Source of the DNA: an uncultured Pontibacter sp.
GTDB taxonomy: Bacteria; Bacteroidota; Bacteroidia; Cytophagales; Hymenobacteraceae
DNA length: 64,000 nt
Direction of reading: 5' to 3'
Assembly (NCBI GenBank): GCA_947499125.1
Contig: CANMMP010000001.1
Coordinates: forward strand, 620,001-684,000
Shown here one piece after another: positions 26,924-36,900 of the stretch (position 1 is the stretch's first letter; the number at the start of each line of letters is the position of its first letter). A program made the translations under genes and the position numbers. A model generated the notes under the pieces. The model did not search any database. It was not told where the DNA came from and saw only the letters and a list, made by a program, of their open reading frames with translations.

Positions 26924-28366
26924 TTATTCAAACAAACCAAGTTGATTTCCATCTTTTGAGTCTGTATCGTTTTCAATATTTCCTATGAGCCATTTTGATG
27001 CTGAGCCTTTTAAGTTTGGAGCTAAATGAATTAAGTTCTTAGCTTGAAGTCTTTGAAAAACACGTTTCATTTCATTTTCTGATTCGATTCCTGTCAATTC
27101 TCGTCCGATTCTATTAGTGATTTCACCATGTTTTAAAATATAATTCATGACAATTTCCTCAGGTGACGCAAGATGCTCATGACGAATTGTTACAATAACA
27201 GAATTATCTATTTCTTCAATTGTTGGAGGTTTTAATTTTAATCTTTTCAAAGACTCAAAAACTGTATTTAAGCCTTCACCTACATCTTTGTTAGGAGGAT
27301 TTGGGAATTTATTTATGATTCGTACAATTGAACCATTTCTAGCAAATTGTTCTCTTAGTATGTTCCCAGTTGTTATGTGTCCAGGCAACCTACCTGGACT
27401 TTCTATTTCTAATCTATTGTCAAATATTCTTATGTGTATATCTTTTTGAATACTATAATCTCTATGTAAAACAGCATTTGTTACAACTTCATGTATAGCT
27501 TCTGTTGGATATATTACTTTCTCAAGTCCTTTATCTGTTAAGATTTTTATATTTTCAATTAGGAGTTTCGTTTGCTGTACTGCATCATAAATTTGAGAAT
27601 AGATTTCACCTTCAATCGTTATTGGGTCGAAAGCAAGCTTTTCTCGTTTCCCTTCGGATTCCTTAGAAGTATATCTATAAATTTTAATAGCGCTTTGTTT
27701 AGGTAATGCAGCTTGTGGTATATCACTAAACAATAAAATCGATGCAGCAGTCGGATTATTATTAATGATTAATAATTGTTTTTTTAGCCATTCGAGTGGA
27801 GTGGAATTAGGAATAACTGTATTTATAAATCTATTTGAAACTTCTGATTCTGTAACAATTTCTAAAGGCAAATTAATTGTTTGTTTTTCAAAAGTGGTTA
27901 TCCCTTTATCGAATTCTAATCTCCTTAATGCTTCAGCATTATCAACAGGAATATTCTGTGCAGATTTTCTTACATAGGCTTTTGAGTCACTTGCTTTAAC
28001 GATATCATTATTCTTATTAATATTAATATGAAGTACAAATCCATTTTCTTCCTCTGTTTCTATAAACTCATAAATAAAATAAGAATTATTTAAAGGAAAT
28101 AATTCAGTTAAGGCTTGAATGTGACCATTTGCATCTTCAATTGTTGTAAAACCATTCCATATCCTTGAAACTACTACATATGAATCATTTTTTATTTCGT
28201 CAATTCCGATATATAAATCACCACCATCTGCATTTGCAAAAGCAGAAATGGTCTTAGTTAATTTTCTTGGAGCAATGTTTTTTGATTTTAAATCATAAAA
28301 ATGATTCTCAGAAAGGTTAACTATTCTATCTTTCTGTTCATCAGATATTTTTTTACTTTCAATCAT
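26924..28366 (-). CDS. AlbA_2 (Schlafen-type) and ATP-binding domain regulator
   Basis: A 480-residue protein. Residues 1-160 match the AlbA_2 / Schlafen-type putative nucleic-acid-binding domain (ENHFYDLKSK, ISAFANADGGDLYIGI, KAYVRKSAQNIP). Residues about 280-395 match the GHKL-like ATP-binding region (EAIHEVVTNAVLHRDYS, DNRLEIESPGRLPG, VGEGLNTVFESL). A winged-helix-like tail follows. Such proteins are called transcriptional regulators or ATP-dependent helicase-like proteins; experimental roles are few and some are linked to mobile or defence regions. Base composition is clearly more AT-rich than neighbours. I find a single AASTATA word, against the high density elsewhere. Acquisition by transfer is likely. 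Confidence 0.85.
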   Translation of the reverse strand: MIESKKISDEQKDRIVNLSENHFYDLKSKNIAPRKLTKTISAFANADGGDLYIGIDEIKNDSYVVVSRIWNGFTTIEDANGHIQALTELFPLNNSYFIYEFIETEEENGFVLHININKNNDIVKASDSKAYVRKSAQNIPVDNAEALRRLEFDKGITTFEKQTINLPLEIVTESEVSNRFINTVIPNSTPLEWLKKQLLIINNNPTAASILLFSDIPQAALPKQSAIKIYRYTSKESEGKREKLAFDPITIEGEIYSQIYDAVQQTKLLIENIKILTDKGLEKVIYPTEAIHEVVTNAVLHRDYSIQKDIHIRIFDNRLEIESPGRLPGHITTGNILREQFARNGSIVRIINKFPNPPNKDVGEGLNTVFESLKRLKLKPPTIEEIDNSVIVTIRHEHLASPEEIVMNYILKHGEITNRIGRELTGIESENEMKRVFQRLQAKNLIHLAPNLKGSASKWLIGNIENDTDSKDGNQLGLFE

Positions 28367-28786
28367 AGAAGAGTTTTAGTAAATATTTCTGCTAACTATT
28401 TTATAACAGGGATATCTACTCCTGTTATCTGCACTATGTATGGGGTTATTTTAGCTAAAACATGCTTTGATTTTAAATAATGTATGTTTTTAAACTCCAC
28501 ATTTAAAGATATAGATTACATCTGAATTTCTCTATTTATACATGCTTGATACTGCACGCCTAAAATAACATAAAAGCATGTAGTAAATCAGCTTTTCAGA
28601 TAGCTGATATGACTCCTGAATAACTAGTTCTGATGTAAAAAGGCCTTTTCTGTATACTCTATAATACGTGTTTATTATCTAGTAAATCACGGCTAAACCT
28701 TTCAGACAAACTATAAACCGCATTTCTCTAATATCCCGTGTCTTTTGTGAGCATAACTTAGTAACTTCGCCGGCAAAGTTTTTAGC
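28367..28786. other. AT-rich gap before hisS
   Basis: 420 bases, no convincing gene or repeat. The AT-rich composition of the preceding gene continues to about 28680. It probably contains the promoters of the AlbA_2 gene (minus) and hisS (plus). Confidence 0.5.
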
Positions 28787-30190
28787 ATGAGCAAAGAGAA
28801 ACCAAGTATACCGAAAGGAACCCGCGATTTTGGCCCGGCTGTGGTCGTAAAGCGTAACTATATTTTCAGCATTATCCGTAGCACCTTCCAGAAGTTCGGC
28901 TACCTGCCCCTCGAAACCCCTGCCATGGAACAGCTGTCTGTGCTAACCGGCAAGTATGGCGACGAAGGCGACCAGCTGATCTTCAAGATCCTGAACTCCG
29001 GCGATTACCTGGGCAAAACCACACCTGCCGATATCGAACAGGGCTCCAAGCACCTGATCCGTAAGATTTCTGAAAAAGCGCTGCGTTACGACCTGACCGT
29101 GCCATTTGCCCGTTTCGTGGTGATGAACCGCAACGAGATCACTTTCCCGTTCAAGCGTTACCAGATACAACCGGTTTGGCGTGCCGACCGTCCGCAGAAA
29201 GGCCGTTACCGCGAGTTTTACCAGTGCGATGCCGACGTGGTAGGCACTAACTCGCTGCTTTGCGAAGCCGAAATTGTGCAGATGATCGACGAAGTGCTGA
29301 CAACCCTTGGCCTTACCGACTTTACGATAAAAATAAACCATCGTGGTGTGCTGGCAGGTATAGCCGAGGCCATTGGTGAGAAAGGCCGTGAAGGCGACAT
29401 TTGCGTGGCTATAGATAAGCTGGATAAGATTGGCAAGGAAGGCGTGCGCAAAGAGCTGCTGGAGCGTGGCATTTCGGAAGATGCAGTAAGTAAACTGGAG
29501 CCACTTTATACCCTGGAAGGCAACAACCAGGAACTGCTGCAGCAATTGCAAACTATACTGGGCAATACCGAAGAAGGCCAGCGCGGCCTGAAAGATTTGA
29601 ACGATGTTTGGTCATACCTTGATAACCTGAGTAGCAATGCTTTAACTACGGCAAACCCATCTGGTAATCCGCGCCTGCAACTGGATGTAACACTGGCCCG
29701 TGGCCTCTCCTACTACACCGGCTGCATTTTCGAAGTGAAGGTGAACAACGTGAGCATGGGCAGTATCAGTGGTGGCGGCCGTTACGATAACCTGACAGGC
29801 ATGTTCGGTTTGCCGGGCGTATCGGGTGTTGGCTTCTCGTTTGGCGTAGATCGCATTTACGATGTACTGGAAGAACTGGACCTTTTCCCGGTAAGCGCGC
29901 AGCTAAGTACCAAGGTGCTCATAGTTCAGTTCGATAAGGAGTCGGAACTATACGCGCTGCCATTGCTGCAGAAGCTTCGCGATGCCGGCATCTCCTCGGA
30001 ACTATACCCGGAAGCGGCCAAACTGAAAAAACAGATGGGCTACGCCGATCAGAAAAATATACCGTTCGTGTTGCTGGTGGGCTCCGAAGAAATGGAGAGC
30101 GGCAAAGTAAAGCTCCGCGACATGCAGACCGGCGAACAGGACGAACTATACATTGACGACATCATTGCCCAGCTGAAAGACATAGCCTAA
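28787..30190 (+). CDS. hisS: Histidyl-tRNA synthetase
   Basis: A class II synthetase that charges tRNA-His. The 467 residues show KGTRDFGP at the N-terminus, motif 2 (RYREFYQCDADVVG), the HisA/HisB loops (LDVTLARGLSYYTG; GSISGGGRYDNL), motif 3 (GVGFSFGVDRIYD) and the C-terminal anticodon-binding domain (about 375-467). ATG at 28787. It ends one base before hutH, so the enzyme that uses histidine for translation is co-transcribed with the one that destroys it. Confidence 0.97.
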   Translation: MSKEKPSIPKGTRDFGPAVVVKRNYIFSIIRSTFQKFGYLPLETPAMEQLSVLTGKYGDEGDQLIFKILNSGDYLGKTTPADIEQGSKHLIRKISEKALRYDLTVPFARFVVMNRNEITFPFKRYQIQPVWRADRPQKGRYREFYQCDADVVGTNSLLCEAEIVQMIDEVLTTLGLTDFTIKINHRGVLAGIAEAIGEKGREGDICVAIDKLDKIGKEGVRKELLERGISEDAVSKLEPLYTLEGNNQELLQQLQTILGNTEEGQRGLKDLNDVWSYLDNLSSNALTTANPSGNPRLQLDVTLARGLSYYTGCIFEVKVNNVSMGSISGGGRYDNLTGMFGLPGVSGVGFSFGVDRIYDVLEELDLFPVSAQLSTKVLIVQFDKESELYALPLLQKLRDAGISSELYPEAAKLKKQMGYADQKNIPFVLLVGSEEMESGKVKLRDMQTGEQDELYIDDIIAQLKDIA

Positions 30191-30191
30191 C

Positions 30192-31676
30192 ATGAGCAAC
30201 GTACACCACATCTCCGGCGAGCACCTGAGCCTGGAGCGCATACAGGAGATCATTTCCGGCAACTATAGCCTGGCCTTATCTGCAGATGCCGAGCAGCGCA
30301 TACAAAAGTGCTACGACTACCTGCACGATAAAATGAAGCAGAACGAGCGCAGCATTTACGGCATCAACACCGGTTTTGGCTCGCTGTATAAAAACAAAAT
30401 CTCGAACCAGGACCTGGAGCAGCTGCAGCGTAACCTGATGATGTCGCATGCGTGCGGCACCGGACAGGAAGTACCGCAGGAAGTGGTGAAGCTGATGTTG
30501 CTGTTAAAAGTGCAGTCGCTGGCGTACGGGCATAGTGGTGTGCAGGTGCAAACCGTAAAAAGGCTTATTGATTTTTATAACCGCGACATTTACCCTATAG
30601 TTTACCAACAAGGCTCCCTGGGTGCCAGCGGCGACCTTGCCCCTTTGGCGCACCTTTGCCTGCCATTGATTGGTTTAGGCGAAGTACATTACCAGGGCTA
30701 CAAATTAGAAAGCAAGCACGTACTGGAGATGTTCAGTTGGGAACCGATCGCGCTGAAAGCGAAAGAAGGATTAGCCCTGCTGAACGGCACCCAGTTTATG
30801 AGCGCTTACGGCGTTTACAACCTACTGCAAGCTCGCAGATTATCTGCCCAGGCTGACTTGATCGGTGCACTTTCTTTAGATGGTTTTGATGGTAGAATTG
30901 AGCCTTTTAATGAGCTGATACACAAGGTTCGTCCGCACAAAGGGCAACTGCAGACCGCAGAGACGTTCAGAAACCTACTGGAAGGCAGCGAGCTTATAGT
31001 TCAGGATAAAGTGCATGTGCAGGACCCATATTCGTTCCGATGTATCCCGCAGGTGCATGGTGCCAGCAAGGATGCACTACGCTACGCTGAAGACGTTTTC
31101 CTGACCGAGATCAATTCCGTAACCGATAACCCAAACATCTTCCCAGACGAAGATGAGATCATTTCAGGCGGTAACTTCCACGGGCAGCCACTGGCGCTGG
31201 CGTTAGATTTTATGGCAATCGCGATGGCAGAGTTGGGAAGCATCTCCGAGCGCCGCAGCTACCTGCTTATCTCCGGTAACCGTGGCTTGCCTGATTTTTT
31301 GGTAGCTGAGCCGGGTCTGAACTCTGGTTTCATGATCACACAGTACACAGCCGCATCTATAGTTAGCCAGAACAAACAGCTTTGTACACCGGCTTCTATT
31401 GATACCATTCCATCATCCAACGGACAGGAAGACCATGTGAGTATGGGTGCCAACGCCGCTACCAAACTATACCAGGTGGTGCAGAATGTGGAGCGCATTT
31501 TAGCTATTGAGTTGATGCACGCCGCTCAGGCTATTGATTTTAGAAGACCGATGAAGACATCACCTGTGTTGGAAGAGCTTTATAGTTCATTCCGGGAGGC
31601 TGTGCCTTTTGTATCTACTGACCGCGTTTTGCACGATGATATTATGAAGAGTATCGATTTCCTTAGAAAGTATTAA
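30192..31676 (+). CDS. hutH: Histidine ammonia-lyase
   Basis: HutH deaminates histidine to urocanate. The 494 residues carry the Ala145-Ser146-Gly147 triad (GSLGASGDLAPLAHL) that forms the MIO prosthetic group, plus YGINTGFG near 56, the NGTQFM helix, VQDPYSFRCIPQVHG and FHGQPLAL. It starts one base after hisS. No hutU, hutI or hutG is in the window, so histidine breakdown would need genes elsewhere. Phenylalanine or tyrosine ammonia-lyase activity is not excluded, but the His-type residues around GINTGFG favour HutH. Confidence 0.94.
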   Translation: MSNVHHISGEHLSLERIQEIISGNYSLALSADAEQRIQKCYDYLHDKMKQNERSIYGINTGFGSLYKNKISNQDLEQLQRNLMMSHACGTGQEVPQEVVKLMLLLKVQSLAYGHSGVQVQTVKRLIDFYNRDIYPIVYQQGSLGASGDLAPLAHLCLPLIGLGEVHYQGYKLESKHVLEMFSWEPIALKAKEGLALLNGTQFMSAYGVYNLLQARRLSAQADLIGALSLDGFDGRIEPFNELIHKVRPHKGQLQTAETFRNLLEGSELIVQDKVHVQDPYSFRCIPQVHGASKDALRYAEDVFLTEINSVTDNPNIFPDEDEIISGGNFHGQPLALALDFMAIAMAELGSISERRSYLLISGNRGLPDFLVAEPGLNSGFMITQYTAASIVSQNKQLCTPASIDTIPSSNGQEDHVSMGANAATKLYQVVQNVERILAIELMHAAQAIDFRRPMKTSPVLEELYSSFREAVPFVSTDRVLHDDIMKSIDFLRKY

Positions 31677-31718
31677 TTGTCTGAATCAGGATTTACGAGA
31701 TCAAAGGATTAGCGGAAT
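31677..31718 (+). repeat. TTGTCTGAATCAGGATT repeat, copy 3
   Basis: TTGTCTGAATCAGGATTTAC followed by GAGATCAAAGGATTAGCGGA. It starts on the base right after the hutH stop codon. Confidence 0.85.
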
Positions 31719-31745
31719 CTCTCCAAACCTTTTATCGCCCTTGCT

Positions 31746-31806
31746 GTGTGTTTTCACCAGCAAGTATAGCCTTAGCAGTTTGATTGTTGGTGAAAACACC
31801 AACAAT
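31746..31806. repeat. GTGTTTTCACCA inverted repeat
   Basis: TTGTTGGTG-AAAA-CACCAACAA is a perfect 9-bp hairpin with a four-base loop. Its right half also pairs with an upstream GTGTTTTCACCA arm (31748-31759), so two alternative folds are possible. Confidence 0.7.
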
Positions 31807-31831
31807 GGCCTGGAAAAGCTCATTTCAATAT

Positions 31832-31878
31832 AAAAAAAGCGGCTATACTTTGCAAAAAGTGTAGCCGTTTAGGTTTTA
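31832..31878 (+). terminator. Terminator of hisS-hutH
   Basis: AAGCGGCTATACTT pairs with AAGTGTAGCCGTTT (two wobbles) and is followed by AGGTTTTAT. The T tract is weak. Confidence 0.6.
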
Positions 31879-31939
31879 TACTTTATAGTTTCATCATTTT
31901 AGGTAAATTCGTAAGATCACCGGACAAACTATAGTTACC

Positions 31940-33868
31940 TTGACCAAGTACATCTTCCTACTTCTTTTAACATTGGTGCTTGGCTTAGCTGCCGAAGCCC
32001 AGGAAAGATGTTTCAGGGCGTACGACCGATCGGGCAGGGAATTAACTCGAGCTGACAAAGCTGTAACTACCATTTGCGTTGGCGAGGAGATACTTTTCAG
32101 GGCTTGCCAGGGAATTGATGCGGATAAGGAATATTATGACTTTGACCACCGAGATGGTATAAATTTCGAGACAGAAGAAGCAACCAAAAAACGTTATACT
32201 TTCACCGAACCTGGTCTGGTAACCGTTACCCAATACAGCAACCTGAACGGAGAATATGGTACGTACGAGTACACTTTTAACGTTGTAGATACGCCTGCTC
32301 CCTCCTATACGGTAACTGCCTGCGCCAATAACAAGCTGCTTGTTAACATCACGGACACGCATTACGACTATTATAGTATAAAATACGGAGACGGAGGATC
32401 GAGTCCGCCTGTTATTAAAAACCCTGAAGGCGCTACAATAACTTATACTTACCGAAGACCCGGGCCTTACAGCATTTCGGTTACCGGCCGCTACTTAAAT
32501 GGCTTTTGCACCTCCGCCGAAACAACTATTAAGATAAATGCCTTGCCAGCTTACACTCCTCCGGTAATTGCAGGTATAAAAACACAAACACAGCACAACA
32601 CGAACGGCACCATCGACTTTACTTTTGCGAATTTAATGCAGGGCTATACTTACAGGCTACAGGCTAAAACCACCGCCGAAACAGAGTTCACAACTATAGC
32701 TACACTTAACCCAGGACAGACAGGTTATGCCTTGCAAAATCAAAACTCAGAACAACCTATAGAATTCCGCTTAGTAGCTACCGATGCCTGTGGCAGCATT
32801 TTGCCTGCTTCTGGGGTGGTTACCAACATACCCATAACAGTAAACAGCGGCAACGAACAGGCAACTATAAACTGGCAGGGCGGACCTTTTCAGCAATATG
32901 AGTTATACCGCAACAACACCTTGCTGCAAACCCTGAATGGCAATGTTAGCACCTTTACCGATACCGGCCTTACTTGCGGGCAACAGTACTGCTATACTAT
33001 AAAAGGCATCACAGCCAATGGTGAAACTACTTCGCAAAGTATAGCACAATGTATCGTGGGGCAATCTACAGTTACACCCGATGGGCCTACCCTTTTGGCC
33101 AGCTTTAACCTGCAGAACGAAGTTATACTTACACTACAACTACCTGACGGCCAGACGCTGCAAACGGCAACTTACCAGCGCAGCCTGAACGGAAACAATT
33201 TTACAGACCTGGCAAACGGCACCCAGACAACCCTAACCGACACCCCACCGCTACCGCAACCAGTTTGCTACCGGGCATCTTTTACAAACCCTTGCGACCG
33301 AACCTCAGAATGGAGTGCCAGCGCTTGCCCGGTTATACTTTCTGCCACACTTACCGCTACCGAAACAGCACAACTTACCTGGAGCAACTATAGCGGTTTT
33401 GCAGATGGCGTAGCTGGTTATACTTTGGAGGTACTCGGTGAGAATGGAGCAGTATTACAAACGATACCGGTGCGTGGCAACGATCATAGTATAAACCTGC
33501 AGGATCACCAGGAGCAATTTGTACGCTACCGCATAAAAGCTACATCCAGGTCTGGCATCGAAACTTATTCTAACACCGAAGTTTTAGAACTGACCTATAA
33601 GATACTGTTGCCAAATGCATTTACCCCGAATGGTGATGGACTGAATGATGTGTTTGAGGCAAAAGGCAAGCGCTTTACAGGCTTCAGTATGCAGGTTATA
33701 AACAGAACCGGGGCTATATTGTATACTTCTGATAACATTGAAACAGGTTGGAACGGCACCTATAAAGGGCAACCGCAGCCAGCCGGGGTTTATACTTACC
33801 AGGTAACGGTTACTTTACAGGACGGAACTATAAAACAGCGTACCGGCACCGTAAACCTGCTCCGGTAA
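31940..33868 (+). CDS. Type IX secretion substrate, PKD/FN3-like domains, CHU_C tail
   Basis: A secreted protein of 642 residues. Signal peptide (KYIFLLLLTLVLGLAAEAQ), two PKD-like domains (about 30-205), three fibronectin-III-like domains (about 215-550; repeated YELYRNN.../ YCYTIKGI patterns), and a C-terminal gliding-motility-associated domain (about 555-642) with LPNAFTPNGDGLNDVF and WNGTYKGQPQPAGVYTYQV. This tail is the type B sorting signal for the type IX system. The start is TTG at 31940, giving a perfect signal peptide; I see no in-frame ATG nearby. It may act in adhesion or gliding; no enzyme domain is seen. It is convergent with the next secreted-protein gene. Confidence 0.9.
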   Translation: MTKYIFLLLLTLVLGLAAEAQERCFRAYDRSGRELTRADKAVTTICVGEEILFRACQGIDADKEYYDFDHRDGINFETEEATKKRYTFTEPGLVTVTQYSNLNGEYGTYEYTFNVVDTPAPSYTVTACANNKLLVNITDTHYDYYSIKYGDGGSSPPVIKNPEGATITYTYRRPGPYSISVTGRYLNGFCTSAETTIKINALPAYTPPVIAGIKTQTQHNTNGTIDFTFANLMQGYTYRLQAKTTAETEFTTIATLNPGQTGYALQNQNSEQPIEFRLVATDACGSILPASGVVTNIPITVNSGNEQATINWQGGPFQQYELYRNNTLLQTLNGNVSTFTDTGLTCGQQYCYTIKGITANGETTSQSIAQCIVGQSTVTPDGPTLLASFNLQNEVILTLQLPDGQTLQTATYQRSLNGNNFTDLANGTQTTLTDTPPLPQPVCYRASFTNPCDRTSEWSASACPVILSATLTATETAQLTWSNYSGFADGVAGYTLEVLGENGAVLQTIPVRGNDHSINLQDHQEQFVRYRIKATSRSGIETYSNTEVLELTYKILLPNAFTPNGDGLNDVFEAKGKRFTGFSMQVINRTGAILYTSDNIETGWNGTYKGQPQPAGVYTYQVTVTLQDGTIKQRTGTVNLLR

Positions 33869-33871
33869 CAA

Positions 33872-33905
33872 CAAAAAGAGAGCCTGCTAGAGCTCCCTTT
33901 TTATA
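33872..33905. terminator. Shared terminator between convergent genes
   Basis: AAAAAGAGAGC pairs with GCTCCCTTTTT with one mismatch; T runs occur on both strands. It lies in the 58-base gap between the two type IX substrates. Confidence 0.75.
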
Positions 33906-33926
33906 GTTTGTTGAGTTACACCCTTC

Positions 33927-36900
33927 TTACTTTTCTAAAAGCATTTTTATACTTTGCGAACCTGTTTTGCTCACTAGTCGGGCTACATAAATACCTTTAG
34001 GCCACGAGGTGCCATCCAATTCTATACTATAGTTCTGGCCTTCTTTTGCTTGTCCTTGCCATAGTTGCTGCACCAATTTGCCACGCATATCATATACGCC
34101 CAAAGTATAATTCCCTGCCTTTTCAGCTGTAAATGTAATGATGGTCTTATCTGTGAACGTGTTCGGATAGTTATAGAGCGTAGCCTGTTGGCTTGCTGTT
34201 ATGTTAGCTGCATTGATCGGATGTATAATGATCTGACCACGGACAATGCGCGAGGTTGGGTTGGTCATATCATAGATATCGCCGGCTGTTTCGAAGTTGT
34301 CATATACAAGGGCATTACCAGCATTTTTGTCCCAGATGCGGATACGTATTTCATCGCCAGCATCGTTTGCGCCGGTGCCCCGGCCATCCCATACCGAAGC
34401 CGTAAAGCCATAGTTGCCCTCACCGTTCAAGGTTCCGGTGCCTTGCCACAAGGCTTGATCGCCGCGCACCACCAGCCAGTCTATCGTGTTACTTCTGAAT
34501 ACGCCCTGTTGGCGCAGGTTCAACTGGGTCTGGCCTTGCGGAGCGGTATCTCTATTCTGGTTGTAGCTTACATTAAAACTGAACTGGGCATTTTGTTGCT
34601 GGTTCATCCAGGGTAGTGAAGTTTGTAGGGAAAGCAGCTGACCGCCCCCGGTCACAGAGCCTGCCGCAGGGTCATAGATCACCATCCATTGTTTGTAATT
34701 TTCATCAGCAGATTCAAGGCAGCTTTCGCTAAAATCTAATCCGACTTTGTAAATACCGGCCTGGGTATAGATATGCTCGCCAGTAACATGCGAATCGCCG
34801 GCGGCAAAGTAAGCTATACTTGGCTGGCTCTGATCTCCCCACATCCAGCGTATGTTATGCGCTTCACCCGGCACGTAATCGCCAAAATCGGCTGTAGTGC
34901 GTACCTGCTCACCAACGCGCACAGCATGCGGTGGCAAACTCAGCTGTACTGATAATGGAGAAAAGCATGGCAGATCACCCTGCTGGCTATACTTTATAGT
35001 CAGGATATCAAGGCCAGTTTCCTGGCTGGAAGTGGTGCCGGTTACAAATATGTTCAGGTCATCGTCTAAAGCCATGGCTGTTGCCCTTACGGTACTTATC
35101 TCAGGTTTTACCGACCAAACTTGGCTGCCATCTGTGGCATTGTATTTTACAGTTGTGAAATCCTGGCTGAGTACATATACCCCGCCTAAAGCATCTACTT
35201 CTATTTCAAGACCATAGCCTTCGTCCTCATGGTTCAACCATAGTTGCTCTCCGTTTTCAGGATCATATTTTATAGTAACCATTTCGGTACTACTGCCCTC
35301 GTTTTCTACAAAACCGGTTACATACACGCCCCCTGGTGCATAAGTAACTGCATTAGCTGAACCTAATCCTAAAGCTGGCAATTGTCCTTCGTATCGGGAG
35401 TACCATTGCGCACTATCACTGGCAGCACCATACTTTATAGTTGTAAAAGAATCGTAGCCACCACCAACTACATATATTCCACCTGAATTGTCTGTTACGA
35501 TGTCGTTTGCAGTTTCAAATAACTGTTCTCTTGTACCGGCACTTGATGCCCACACCACCTGGCCGTCTGCATCATTCAGCTTAACTACCAGAAAATCATC
35601 ATGCCGCCCTGATCGGGTTCCGGAAATGTACACACCACCTGCCTCGTCTAATGCAATTGCTTTTCCTACATAGTTTATTCGCTCCGGGTAACCTACTATT
35701 TCAGGCTGAACCATTCTGGAGCGCCATATTTCTTCGCCAGTAGCACCGCTGTATTTCAGGGTTATAAGCCCGGTAGAAATTCTATCTTGGGATTCGCCGG
35801 TGACGTATACTTCTCCGTTACTGTTTGTCGTAATACCAAAAGCTCTGTCTGTTTTATACCTGCCATCATATTTCTTTACCCAGGCTATAGCACCATCTGC
35901 CTGGCTTAGCCGCATGGTATAGATGGTATCAGCAGCAAGGCTATGGCCGGTCACAAAAACACTACCTTCCTGATCTAACGCAATAGCAGTTAACTTTCGG
36001 TCAGTGATATTTTTTACCCAGGCCAGCTCACCGCTTGCAGTATACTTTAAAATAAGCGCGGTATTGATGATAGAGTTTACGATGCTATTAGCGATTACAT
36101 AACTGTTGCCATTTTGGTCGGTGGCTATACTTTCGGGCTCGTCATCAGCATATAATCTTCCCTGCCTAACTTTCCACTCCTGGGCACCGTCAGCGGCCTG
36201 GTGTTTAGCCACAAACAAAGCTTCCTTCCCTTCGCTATCAGTACTTTGGCCTATAATATAAATCTCTGAACTGCTGACCTTAACATCTGTAATTACATCT
36301 CTATAGTTGTCGTCTTCACTTTGAATCTGCCATAACAGGTTTCCCGTTTCGGCATCATACTTAGCCACCAGGTAATCTGATCCTGTCCCAACTTCTGTAG
36401 CGTAAAGACTGCCAGCGTTATCCGTTAAGAGCGTGTGTATAGTTCCGGCAAATGGTGCCCGCCACATAATATCTCCGGTTTCGGTATGATACCTGATCAA
36501 ATAATTACTTCCGCCAACAGTGCCCGAGCTGTATAGCCTTCCAGACATATCAAAAAGCAGGTTGCTTGTTTGAGTCACAGGAACGCCATCAGTAACTATA
36601 GTTTTGCTCCAGAGTTTTTCTCCATCAGTTGCAGCGTAATGCACAAGCATTACGCCAGCCTCACCATCCTTATGTCCTGTAATGAAAACACCCTCAGTAC
36701 TGTTTGCTACAAAACCAGTAATACGGTCAAGCCCGATGCTCGCGTAACTTTGCTCCCAGACCACGGTGCCCTCAGTTCCATCAAATTTTACAAAATAGGT
36801 GTCGTTTGTGCCTGTTGGGATATTTTTCTCCCCTGTTATGTACACATCCCCTTTATCATCAAAAGCCAGACCTGAGAAGCTTGCAAAGAATGAACTTGTG

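Noticed and set aside
28367..28786. A riboswitch or T-box before hisS
   Set aside because: I saw no T-box sequence, specifier-loop structure or terminator/antiterminator pair in this AT-rich gap.
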